Origin: Chrysopilus asiliformis
Taxonomy: Eukaryota; Arthropoda; Insecta; Diptera; Rhagionidae
Length of the DNA stretch: 64,000 bases
Direction of reading: 5' to 3'
Assembly (NCBI GenBank): GCA_964034945.1
Contig: OZ035961.1
Span: forward strand, 90,993,491 to 91,057,490
Positions 56,172 through 64,000 of the stretch are shown piece after piece (position 1 is the first letter of the stretch; each line of letters starts with the position of its first letter). The position numbers were made by a program, and so were the translations under genes. The notes beneath the pieces were generated by a model, which worked only from the letters and a program-made list of their open reading frames with translations, did no database searches and was not told the DNA's origin.

Positions 56172-56300
56172 ATGCCCCATGACTAACTTTTGGGTTTCAC
56201 ATTCGTTGTACCTGCATTGGAAAGGTAATGGACATAACCTTTCCAATGCAGGTACAACGAAAGTGAAACCCAACTGGTTCAAAAGTTAGCCCGGGGGCAT
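56172..56300. repeat. Long hairpin, 36-bp inner arms with one mismatch
   Basis: Arms 56191..56226 and 56237..56272 (TGGGTTTCACATTCGTTGTA against its inverse) with a 10-base loop. Weaker pairing continues outward (GACTAACTTTT / AAAAGTTAGC; GCCCC / GGGGGC). Confidence 0.9.
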
Positions 56301-56399
56301 AAAAATCGTCGAATCCTGCATGGTTCTTTGTGGAACTCAATATACGATTTTGTATCAAGCGTTTTTCTTACTAGGTCCGAAACTTTGTAGGGGACCAAA

Positions 56400-57520
56400 A
56401 ACATGGAGCTAACCAAAAGTCGTTTGCTACAACTTTTGATCCGACCCTTTTATCTATAAATATTCCTGTGCTGCAATGGATTGCATTGACACCAGAGGAT
56501 TTTCTAATTACTGTTCTGACTTTTCCACTAGTTTTCAGCGGGAATTTTCAACCTGCCACTAGGGATAATCTCTGGTGTTGTAGCACTAAGTGCGGCAAAG
56601 TTCAGCGCCTTGTTTCAAAAGTCGGTGTGGAAATTTTGGAAAATACTCTCTTCCACCCCAAAATGCAATTCATCAGACTGCATAAAGTTGTTTCACGTTG
56701 AGTTTCCACTGCAACAGCGACAATGGGGCTACAGTAATCCATCAGAATGAAATGAAGCCTCATAAAACAGTCAGACCGCATCCCGTGTTCCATTGTTCAT
56801 CAACACTTGGTCGATGGAAATTAATATCTTGGCATTGTTTGCGACCGCAGAACTTCCCCTCGGGATTAAGCGTCTGAGATGTTTTTGAAAAGTCTTCCAG
56901 AATCCGCAAGAACAAAACGATACATGAATTCCACATATTCCTACTATAGATACAAGAATCTCTTGTATTGAAAATATCTATAGGTACTTACACAAAAAGA
57001 ATAATACGTGATGCGGGGAGGAAAAGACGAGACCGTGTCTTGAATGTCTGGGAAGATGGATGACAAAATCTGATGCTGGGAGATAGGAGAATCTATCCAG
57101 GAATGATGCCCGGGCAGACGCATCACGGATAGATTGCCAAACGCACAAACGGTTCTCGACAGAAGACATCACAATAAATCAACCTGACAGGAGTTTAAAT
57201 ATAAAACCAACAGAAAACGAGAAAAACATTCAGAGATTCACGGATCCAGAGGCAGACGTGAGGAAAAAACGTGAACATCCAGAGGAGACGCGTTTGAGTT
57301 TTGTGACCACAGCATCCCAGCGACCATTAAAAGAATAGAAACTCCCTTGGATGACCCAAGCCAGTTTCGAGCACTTGTCCCGGCCATCCGGTGTTTCCAG
57401 AAGTCTTTCAGCTCCACAATCTCTGACCACATCGCGACGGACAAAAATACGCATCCCGTCGCAATTGTACAGCATTTTCCATGGGGTTTTCTTTGATGTT
57501 GGGATTTTTAAAAAAAATTA
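56400..57520 (-). other. Candidate spliced transcript of unknown coding value
   Basis: On the minus strand there is a possible acceptor TATTTATGCAAACAG near 57587. Several frames are then open over 57230..57475 and 56944..57172. A consensus donor TGT|GTAAGT has its GT at about 56992, and a possible acceptor TTCAAAAACATCTCAG lies about 120 bp further. One phase-0 join keeps a frame open (ITYYSFC to TLNPEGKFCGRKQCQ) to a stop near 56760. However, upstream frames conflict and stop, so the start and coding frame are not settled. It could be a gene, a lncRNA or a decayed insertion. Confidence 0.25.
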
Positions 57521-57599
57521 TTAAACGACTTCGGATGGGTTGCATAACATGTTGCGGTGTTTCGTTAAATGGACCTCGCAACAAAATCTGTTTGCATAA

Positions 57600-58480
57600 A
57601 TAAAATGAAATATAAATAAAATGCTAAATACCTGTCACACTTGTCATCGTTGTACAACATTTACACTGAAAGATACTTGAAAACCACCTTTGGCCGTTTG
57701 ACGTGAAGAGGATCCTGCAGTGTTTGTGCAGATTTGAAAAATTTGAAAATAATGACAGGCTGTATAGAACGGGTTTTCCTAGGTTAACTGAACTGACTAT
57801 ATTCGATTTCTAGGCACGTTAGTCGTACTAAGTAAACAGTTTTGGGAACTTAATCGGGAAGACACCCACAGATTCGCGGCCAATCAATGGTGGCATCACC
57901 ATAAAGTTCTCAAGAGTTGCTAAAAACCTGGCTTAAAAAAAACATAGACTACGTCAGATTTTTGTGGTCTTATATAGGCTAGGCTGTCGTCTTTCAAAAC
58001 GGCGAATATGATAAAATTGACAGATACATCGGTAAAAATTGAAAGATTTCGCGTAAATTACTTTGAAGAAAAAATAGAGCCATTAACTACTCTTTTGGGA
58101 TGAGGAAATATTATGCATGCAAAATGGTTTTTTGCATCAATTTATTGACTGTGGAAAGAGGTTTTTTTGCTACTTTAAAGATGCGGTAAATTTAGAGATC
58201 ATCCAAGCTGCCCACGATTCCCGTTGATTGCAATATTGTTGTCATAATATTTTCGTTATAAATTAGTAATTACTCGGACGCCGAAAACCCGTTATTCCGC
58301 TAATACGGAATTAAGATAAAAAAGATATTAGAGGAACTTTTCTTGTGCCAAGAAAAAAAGCCTTGGAAAAAATATCTGCCAAGAAAAATTTCTAAGTCTA
58401 ACTGAACCACAATTTAAGTTTCTTAACAAAAACAAGTTGGGAAAAAAATCACCAACGGAAAAGCCGTCTATTTCATATAC
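57600..58480. other. Intergenic AT-rich sequence
   Basis: No gene or repeat family recognised. Confidence 0.4.
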
Positions 58481-58484
58481 AGGG

Positions 58485-58790
58485 CAAGTTTTGCTATGCT
58501 ACTTGTAGGTCAATCAAAAACAGTAGGTTTTGATGAAACACTAAGAAACCCGTTGCCTTGCTATTCCTAAAATTAAGAGTTTTTCAATTATTGTAAAACT
58601 ATAAAGAGCCTAATTTTTTAAAAGGAACATCCCGGATGAAAAATTAAGGACCAACAAAGAGCACGCGCCTCTATTAATAGACTAGCGCCTAGTTATCTTT
58701 CAACTAAGACCTTCCTTTTAAAAAGTGAAGCTCGTAATAGTAATAGTAAGTCCGCTACAGATTTTGTTAAATCTATAAAATATAATATAC
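58485..58790 (+). repeat. Interspersed repeat R5, copy 2
   Basis: GGGCAAGTTTTGCTATGCTA, GTAGGTCAATCAAAAACAGT, TTATTGTAAAACTATAAAGA and ACCAACAAAGAGCACG match 51040..51345 in opposite orientation. Simple GTAATAGTAATAGTAAG near the end. Confidence 0.85.
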
Positions 58791-59164
58791 GCGCTTGATT
58801 GAACTTGACGATGTGTTACCTGGTACGAGCTAGACTGAACTCTTACTCCTTCTGCTCGACCAACCTCTCCAAGCTAATCTCTTAGTATTAGTGTTAGTGT
58901 TACCTGATTGACTCTTTGCGAGGGACAGGGTATTTAGTCTCCGGGTTATCAAGTTACACATGTGCCCTGCAAAACTGCCCTGCGCTAGAAATAGACGTTG
59001 GGAAAAGTGTACAGAAAGAATGAGCTTTACAATTTAACCCTTGCGTTGCCGATATTCTCTCTCTCTCTCTCCAGAGCATATACTGTCGTATTTAGTTGCT
59101 AAAAGTATAGTTGTGAGGCTTGAAGCAAAGCAGCCATTTGCGACTCAGGATACAATGTGACCCT

Positions 59165-59283
59165 GGTCGCAAAGTAGCAGTTGCAAATCAGTTATGGGAA
59201 GGTTGTCTTGTGACCGGGGACTTATTGGCCCCGATCACAAGGCAACCTTCCCATAACTGATTTGCAACTGCTACTTTGCGACC
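59165..59283. repeat. Long hairpin, arms of about 55 bp
   Basis: GGTCGCAAAGTAGCAGTTGC ... ATGGGAAGGTTG pairs with the inverse ending GCTACTTTGCGACC, with about two mismatches and a loop of about 6 to 8 bases around 59223. Confidence 0.93.
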
Positions 59284-59455
59284 GGTTGAAATAAAACCGG
59301 TTGAAAATTGGTAACTTTGTAACCGGTCGCAGAAAATCCGTTTTAAATCGGTTAGTTTGTCACTCTTCGTAGAAAAACCCTTTAAATGGATTACTTTATC
59401 GCCGATCACAAAAAAAAACATTTGAAATAAGTTATTTTGTGACTGATTGTGACTG
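59269..59455. repeat. Degenerate tandem repeat, about 40-bp unit
   Basis: Four to five units on the pattern ACTTTGTGACCGGTCGCA followed by AAAACCNTTTNAAATNGGTT. The first unit is the right arm end of the neighbouring hairpin, so hairpin and array are parts of one element. Confidence 0.7.
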
Positions 59456-59479
59456 ATGATTCAATGTTTGTATCGTACA

Positions 59480-59716
59480 CTGTTGAAAAAGTCGACCTGC
59501 GGCGCATATTTATTAGTCGTTATGACCGCATTTGGAATACAGCGAATTTCTCTGACTCTAAAGTTTTCAAAGTACAAAACGAATGAAAGTTTTTTTCAAA
59601 TTTTTAAATTTTTGATTGTAAAAGTATTTTATGCAAAAGTTTCGTGTTCTCACCACCATTACCTCCTCCCCACCCCTCCCACCGTTACTAAAAAGTAAAA
59701 TAAATATGGTCATCCT
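59480..59716 (+). repeat. Repeat R2, right-end fragment
   Basis: GACCTGCGGCGCATATTTAT, CCTCCTCCCCACCCCTCCCA and ATATGGTCATCCTATG, as at the right end of copy 2. Confidence 0.7.
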
Positions 59717-59719
59717 ATG

Positions 59720-60500
59720 CTGAAATGATGTTTCAAACAATTTCTGTGCCAGCTGCTGGCACCTACAGTTTTATGTGGATTGTGCGATGGTTTGTTCGAA
59801 GCTGTAATATTATCAAGAGTGTTTCTTTACGTATTGTAACATTTGTAAGGTATTGCTACCAATGGAATCAGAAAAATGAAGTAAAATTTGTCGACTTGCG
59901 TACAGTGAAATTGGCTTCCTCCAGGAAAATTTAGCCTATGCTATGCACGCGTTCATCTGCGATAAGAAAAGTAAAAATGCGTGAAGCTGTGACAGGAGAA
60001 ATTCAAAAATTAAACCTGCAGCAAGTAAAGTAGGGCATGAAGACCTGCACGGGTTGATCTGAGATAGATATTTTGACTATGTCATGTTATGTATTGGATA
60101 ACTACGTCTGCTTAACAGGCCAATGTTGATTTGTCAAAAAGTTGACTTTGATCAGCTTTATTATTCCTCTGACTGGGGTTAAAATAAAATCATACTTTTT
60201 GTAGCTTTCAAACAATAAAAACGACTTTTAATTTTTTAGATTTATTGTTTTAATTTTTCAATAAGATTTCATCAACAAAAAGCACGTGGTTTTGTAACCG
60301 AAACAGGTACGTCACTGCTCCATGTGAGCAAACTTACTAGAGTATTGGATGGAAACAATTTCACTTGCTTCTATGAAAGAAAATTCATTGCGTGGATTCT
60401 TTAGATTGTAAATCAAGAATAATTCAGCATAAATGCATCTCATTTCCAACTACAAAAACACCCATAGGGCAGTGTAAATCGAATAGTGATAGAATCCCTT
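59720..60500. other. Intergenic sequence or intron, no recognised gene
   Basis: The plus frame 59725..59934 has no recognisable motif. The stretch lies just downstream of the donor at 60507 and so may be intron of the 60508..60665 gene. Confidence 0.35.
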
Positions 60501-60505
60501 TGTTT

Positions 60506-60507
60506 AC
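60506..60507 (-). promoter_or_regulatory. Splice donor of the 60508..60665 exon
   Basis: CAG|GTAAAC; the stop TAA of the open frame overlaps the donor, so splicing is needed for the protein to continue. Confidence 0.6.
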
Positions 60508-60665
60508 CTGACAATTGCGAGTTTGACAATCTCCTTGGGAGGCGCATCCCAAAAATGCGGAGCTGGAGGTACCCACTGCCTTAGAATTTGGTAATTTCCT
60601 TCGAGAATTTCCATCCTCTGAACGCTCTCCTCGTCAGATTCTTCCATTTTAGTCACTTCACTCAT
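60508..60665 (-). CDS. 5' coding exon of an unrecognised gene (52 codons plus 2 bases)
   Basis: Starts at ATG 60665 in context GAGAAAATGAG, the first ATG in this frame after an upstream stop (the open frame extends to a TTG at 60719 that is unlikely to be used). It ends at CAG|GTAAAC (GT at 60507..60506), phase 2. The acidic N-terminus (KMEESDEESVQRMEILEG) is followed by a Pro/Trp-rich stretch (RQWVPPAPHFWDAPPKEIV) that reads like a conserved cytosolic N-terminal tail. No signal peptide or membrane span in this part. Remaining exons would lie below 60500; I could not place them. Family not recognised. Confidence 0.65.
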
Positions 60666-60904
60666 TTTCTCATGAAAACTTGCTTCACTTTCACTTAAAA
60701 ATGGATTTTCTTCGGACAATATCCTTCCTTGGCACCGATATAATCACTTGCGCACAAATTTAAACCATTTCCAATAACCGATCATGCGCTTAGATAGCTT
60801 AAAACTGCTCATAATTGAGCAGCAACGATCAGAAATTTGTTGTCACTTAAAGAGTTGAGCGAACTCTAAAACGGCGAAAGTATTTTAAGGAAAAAACTTT
60901 TACT

Positions 60905-61353
60905 CACAATGCATTGAAGGGCGCATTTGGTGTCTATGTATGGAAGCATAAATGGCAGCAGTCCGCCATTATAGAGTTTGTACTCGTTCGTACGCTCTCT
61001 CCCCCTTTGGAACATAATCCGTGACGGTGTAAAAGGACGACGACGTGACGGTGTCGGTGTGCACGGGATAATACACCGGCGAACGACCAAAAGGTACCGT
61101 CGAAAATATTCTCAGTGAAGCAACGGCAAGGACCTTCAACCCAAGCACGGTGCGGTGGGGTAATGTTAGTTGGTGTTACGCTTAAAACTGAGGGGGTGCA
61201 AAAAGATATTTTGAAATTAGAAGGAAAACAACGTGAGGGTTGCAAACCTGCAGCAGCATCGAGAAGGATATTTACATGGACGCACAAGGACACGAGTACA
61301 AATGCAAGTGTAATCTGTGAAGCGAAAAAGGACCAATTCATACGCACACACAT
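60905..61353 (-). other. Upstream region of the 60508 exon with a possible 5' UTR exon or small secreted ORF
   Basis: A GC-richer patch. On the minus strand a strong donor CATT|GTGAGT lies at about 60909, consistent with a 5' untranslated exon. In another minus frame an ORF ending at 60934 begins near 61350 with an internal Met followed by a hydrophobic, signal-peptide-like run (TLAFVLVSLCVHVNILL), then Cys/His-rich text. The plus strand is also open over 61115..61363. These alternatives cannot be told apart by reading alone. Confidence 0.3.
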
Positions 61354-61383
61354 CAATCGCTGACAATTGAAAACAACAAACAA

Positions 61384-61914
61384 CCCTCGAAGCGGTTATG
61401 TTACTCCTCGTTAGGGTTTTTCTTGTTTAAGGGTTCCTGTTTAACGGATGGATCACTCACCGCCAGCCAAGTTTTATGCTTCTATGCTGCTGCAAACAGA
61501 TATGACTTTGAGTTTATGTTGTCGGACCACGTGGCTAGGACATTTGGAACTTCTATCCATAATATCGTGTACTACGCATATATTTTGGCTGTTTTATACT
61601 TGTGTGTACACGGGGTTATAGTTGTGTAATTTCTTTTATTATTATTTTTGTTTGGCTCTGCTCTGGTTATAATTCTGAGCCGGGCCACTTTATTTGCAAG
61701 GGTGAAGGTGCTGCACATTGACTGGGGTTCTCGGTTTAATGGCATTGTGAGCAGCGTTCGTGTAAGGTATAAACAGGAGTTGGTAGATGTAAGATAGAAG
61801 CACGTGAAGTGTTTTCGGGTTTGATTAATTTTTTTAATTCATGCAGTGACGTCGGAGAAAGTTTGAATAAATTTTGGGAGCAGAATGAAATCTTCTGTGG
61901 TATCAGATATAAAT
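61384..61914. other. Intergenic sequence, no recognised gene
   Basis: The plus frame 61423..61629 has a hydrophobic end (IVYYAYILAVLYLCVHGVIVV) but no other support. Confidence 0.3.
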
Positions 61915-62140
61915 TGGGGGACCATACGTCCCGAAATGGTCGGGACAGTTCCGAATTTCGGCATTTTATCCCAGCTTCTCGGAAACTAATATTTTAACCG
62001 AATTATGTAATCTAATGTTGTAATTTCGTAATCACTAAAAAATCAACCTCAAAGCCAAAAATTTTCTTCGGAAATTACTGCCTCTAATACAATTTTCTTA
62101 AAAAAATACGTCTGCGGCGTATTTTTTTGAAAGGAAATAT
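61915..62140 (+). repeat. Interspersed repeat R2, left part
   Basis: GGGGGACCATACGTCCCGAA, TGGTCGGGACAGTTCC, TTTATCCCAGCTTCTCGGAA and ACGTCTGCGGCGTATTTTTT in R2 order. Confidence 0.7.
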
Positions 62141-62222
62141 CAAGTTTCAATCCCAAGAATCAATGACTGGATCTCATCAGAGTGACACCATAATGTCTGT
62201 CACTAACCTGACTACGAAATAC

Positions 62223-62362
62223 GGGGATTTTTTTATAAAATCACACAATTAAATATTTCACAGTTAATAAAGAGCCTGCAATTCCAAAATCCACGAAAAG
62301 TCTGTTCGTGGATTTTGGAATTGCGGACTCTTAAATAACGTTGAAATATTCAAGGTTCCCCG
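62223..62362. repeat. Hairpin, 26-bp strong inner arms and weaker outer arms
   Basis: Inner arms 62272..62297 and 62305..62330 (GCAATTCCAAAATCCACGAA exact) around a 7-base loop. Outer pairing includes GTTAATAAAGAG/CTCTTAAATAAC and AAATATTTC/GAAATATTC. Confidence 0.88.
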
Positions 62363-62399
62363 AAAATTCTGGCTGCAAACCACATTTTTAAGAAAACAC

Positions 62400-62920
62400 A
62401 AAATAGTTGCCAAACGGCATTTACACCTACCATGACGTTATCGTTACGACATTATGTCGACTGCTAACGTCACGGTCGACATAAATGATGTTTCGGTTTG
62501 CGGTATATAGTATCATATCTCGAAAACAGCTATAGGCTTCGCAGTGAATGTCTTAAAAAGAGCAAAATTTCAAAAATGTTTAACTAGGCATTTACTAGAG
62601 CGATTTAATGTATATTTTTTGCTCATTTAATCAGTAATGAGTTAAGATTTCGAACTAAAAATGGTGACAGAAATTCTAATATAAAAAGCTCAAAATTTAT
62701 CTATAACTCTCAAAACTAGACAAAGAAGTCCTAAAAATCAAGGTTTTTTGGTTACTTGTTCCAACATTTACATGATGATTACTTTTAAGGCTGTAACACA
62801 TGGGTAGCAGCCACCGGCGATAACAGCAACACCAGTTACAATATCAGAAGTATGTAGTGACAAAATTATGATTTTTAGTGTGGATGAAAGCAGAATAGTC
62901 TCTACATAATATTTAAGTAC
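62400..62920. other. Intergenic sequence without recognised gene
   Basis: Contains CATGACGTTATCGTTACGAC and GCTAACGTCACGGTCGACAT around 62432..62480, a loose inverted pair. No coding support. Confidence 0.35.
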
Positions 62921-62929
62921 CAGGAAGAC

Positions 62930-63435
62930 CGAGCCATGCGACCTCAAAATCCTACTTTTGCTGATTTTTGGGGAAAAACTAAATTCACATTATCTTTACA
63001 GAGGTTTTCCAGAGTTTTTAAATTCCCGATCTAGAAAGCTAGAACTAAAACTAACGCGCGATAACAAAATTTCATAGAAATCGGTTGAGTGGTTATTGAG
63101 TATTCGCTGTCACCGATTTTTGAAACGTTGTTTCGAGACACCAGGTGAGGGTTATCGAGGGGAGGGAAAAGTCAGGTTTGTAGTGGAAAAATCGAAAGCC
63201 CCTAGCCCCTTTAGTAATACTGTAAAGTTTCATTAAGATCGGACCACCCAATTCGAAGATACCAGGCGAGGGGTATCGAGGGGAATTTTCTCAGAGGTGA
63301 GACCTATCAAGATCGATTCCTTGTCCCTGAATATCCCTAACCCCCAAGTTTCATGAAAATCGTTAGGCGGGTTTTCAAGATCGTTTGTGCAGACAGACAG
63401 ACAGACAGACATTCGTCGTATTATATTATAGGATA
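62930..63435 (+). repeat. R4-like repeat with (CAGA)n and TATTATATTATAGGA end
   Basis: TTTCATAGAAATCGGTTGAG, ACCAGGTGAGGGTTATCGAG (twice, in variants), TTTCATGAAAATCGTTAGGC, then (CAGA)n and ATTATATTATAGGAT. The tail structure is that of many non-LTR or non-autonomous repeats in arthropods. Confidence 0.6.
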
Positions 63436-64000
63436 CAACAAATCCTAGCTGCCACTAGCACAAAAATTAAACTTCGCTCCTTTTTATCGTGTCAGAATAA
63501 ATTTTTCTCTTCGCTCAAGCACCCAAGGTTTAAAATTAATTATAACACACGAATGGGGTTGCAACATTTGCAATGTTTTTCACCAATCAACAGCAGAGAA
63601 CCAAATGTAAGTAAATATTATTGAAATTATTTCAGAGACAGGGACGATCGCTGAAGGTATCGAAAACGCGTAGTACAAAAATATTTAAACACAGAACAAA
63701 AAAAAAAAAATTTTCCCATTAAACATTCAGGAAAATAACTATTATATGCCCCTTATTTCGATGAAAAAGCGAACTACGTCACTGAAACGACCATGAAATT
63801 TAAAACCGAACTCCAATCAACTTTATACACATGTTTAACAAATAATAAAAGCGTTTTAAACTGAAGTGTGAGTGTTAGTTAGTGTGGATGGGGGATTTAC
63901 GTACTATGTTTGATGCAACAATTCCAAATCTCCCCCATTTATCTGGTGAATTCACGAAATTGAGGAATTAAAAACATTCAAAACATTTCAGTAACACTTC
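63436..64000. other. Window end, no recognised gene
   Basis: The plus frame 63385..63624 begins inside the CAGA tail and is not supported as a gene. Confidence 0.35.

Noticed and set aside
60666..60719. N-terminal extension of the 60508 exon to a TTG at 60719
   Set aside because: TTG start is unlikely and no acceptor could be found that would make this an internal exon in the same frame.

Overview
The window looks like AT-rich nuclear DNA of an arthropod, probably an insect and possibly a fly. The grounds are sparse, isolated coding exons bounded by consensus splice donors, very long non-coding stretches, long tetranucleotide arrays and a high density of short inverted-repeat DNA transposons. 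No bacterial-type gene clusters, rRNA, tRNA or CRISPR array could be seen. The species assignment is an inference and is weak.

Genes are few. The best is a 5' coding exon on the minus strand (7787..8739, 317 codons and 2 bases) ending in a perfect GTAAGT donor. A second minus-strand 5' coding exon (60508..60665, 52 codons and 2 bases) ends in CAG|GTAAAC. A third possible minus-strand exon lies at 2175..2418, with an in-frame acceptor and donor. Their partner exons are not recognisable here, so the products stay unnamed. A handful of other open frames (near 1.8, 3.8-4.3, 6.8, 16.5, 24, 46, 57 and 61 kb) are listed with low confidence.

The rest is mostly repeats. Four interspersed families recur: R1 (ends CATACGGGTAT, 29389..30545 being two copies in opposite orientation); R2 (carries the core GCGCCGCAGGCG and ends like GGTGACCATACGTCCCGG, more than a dozen copies); R3 (four copies, two with a GACA-type tract expanded to about 0.9 and 1.0 kb); R4 (ends in a CAGA-rich or TA-rich tail). 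On top of these lie more than fifteen short inverted-repeat elements. They include four with TTAA boundaries (piggyBac-like), five with TTA/TAA duplications (PIF/Harbinger-like), two TA-flanked CAGT...ACTG elements (pogo/Tigger-like) and one TA-flanked element of 143 bp. Two of the CAGT elements sit inside R2 and R3 copies, and unfilled relatives of both sites are present in the window.

The most unusual pattern is that most of these miniature elements, whatever their superfamily, have interiors filled with direct and inverted reiterations of a short motif shared with, or related to, their own terminal repeats. The motif differs for each element (for example CTCTCGAGAG, CTTCCAGAAG, CAAGCGCTTG, CGAGTTAGAGG, GCGCGGT). 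There is also a perfect 74-bp palindrome without spacer (45943..46016) and several long hairpins.

Layout: 0-7 kb, sparse with R2 and R1 copies; 7-9 kb, the main exon; 9-28 kb, AT-rich with R2 copies and the first tetranucleotide array; 28-31 kb, dense nested elements; 31-38 kb, mostly unique with a few small elements; 38.8-47.6 kb, the densest transposon cluster; 49-51 kb, the second tetranucleotide array; 51-60 kb, R4, hairpins and minisatellite; 60-61.4 kb, the second exon and its upstream region; 61.4-64 kb, R2 and R4 relics.
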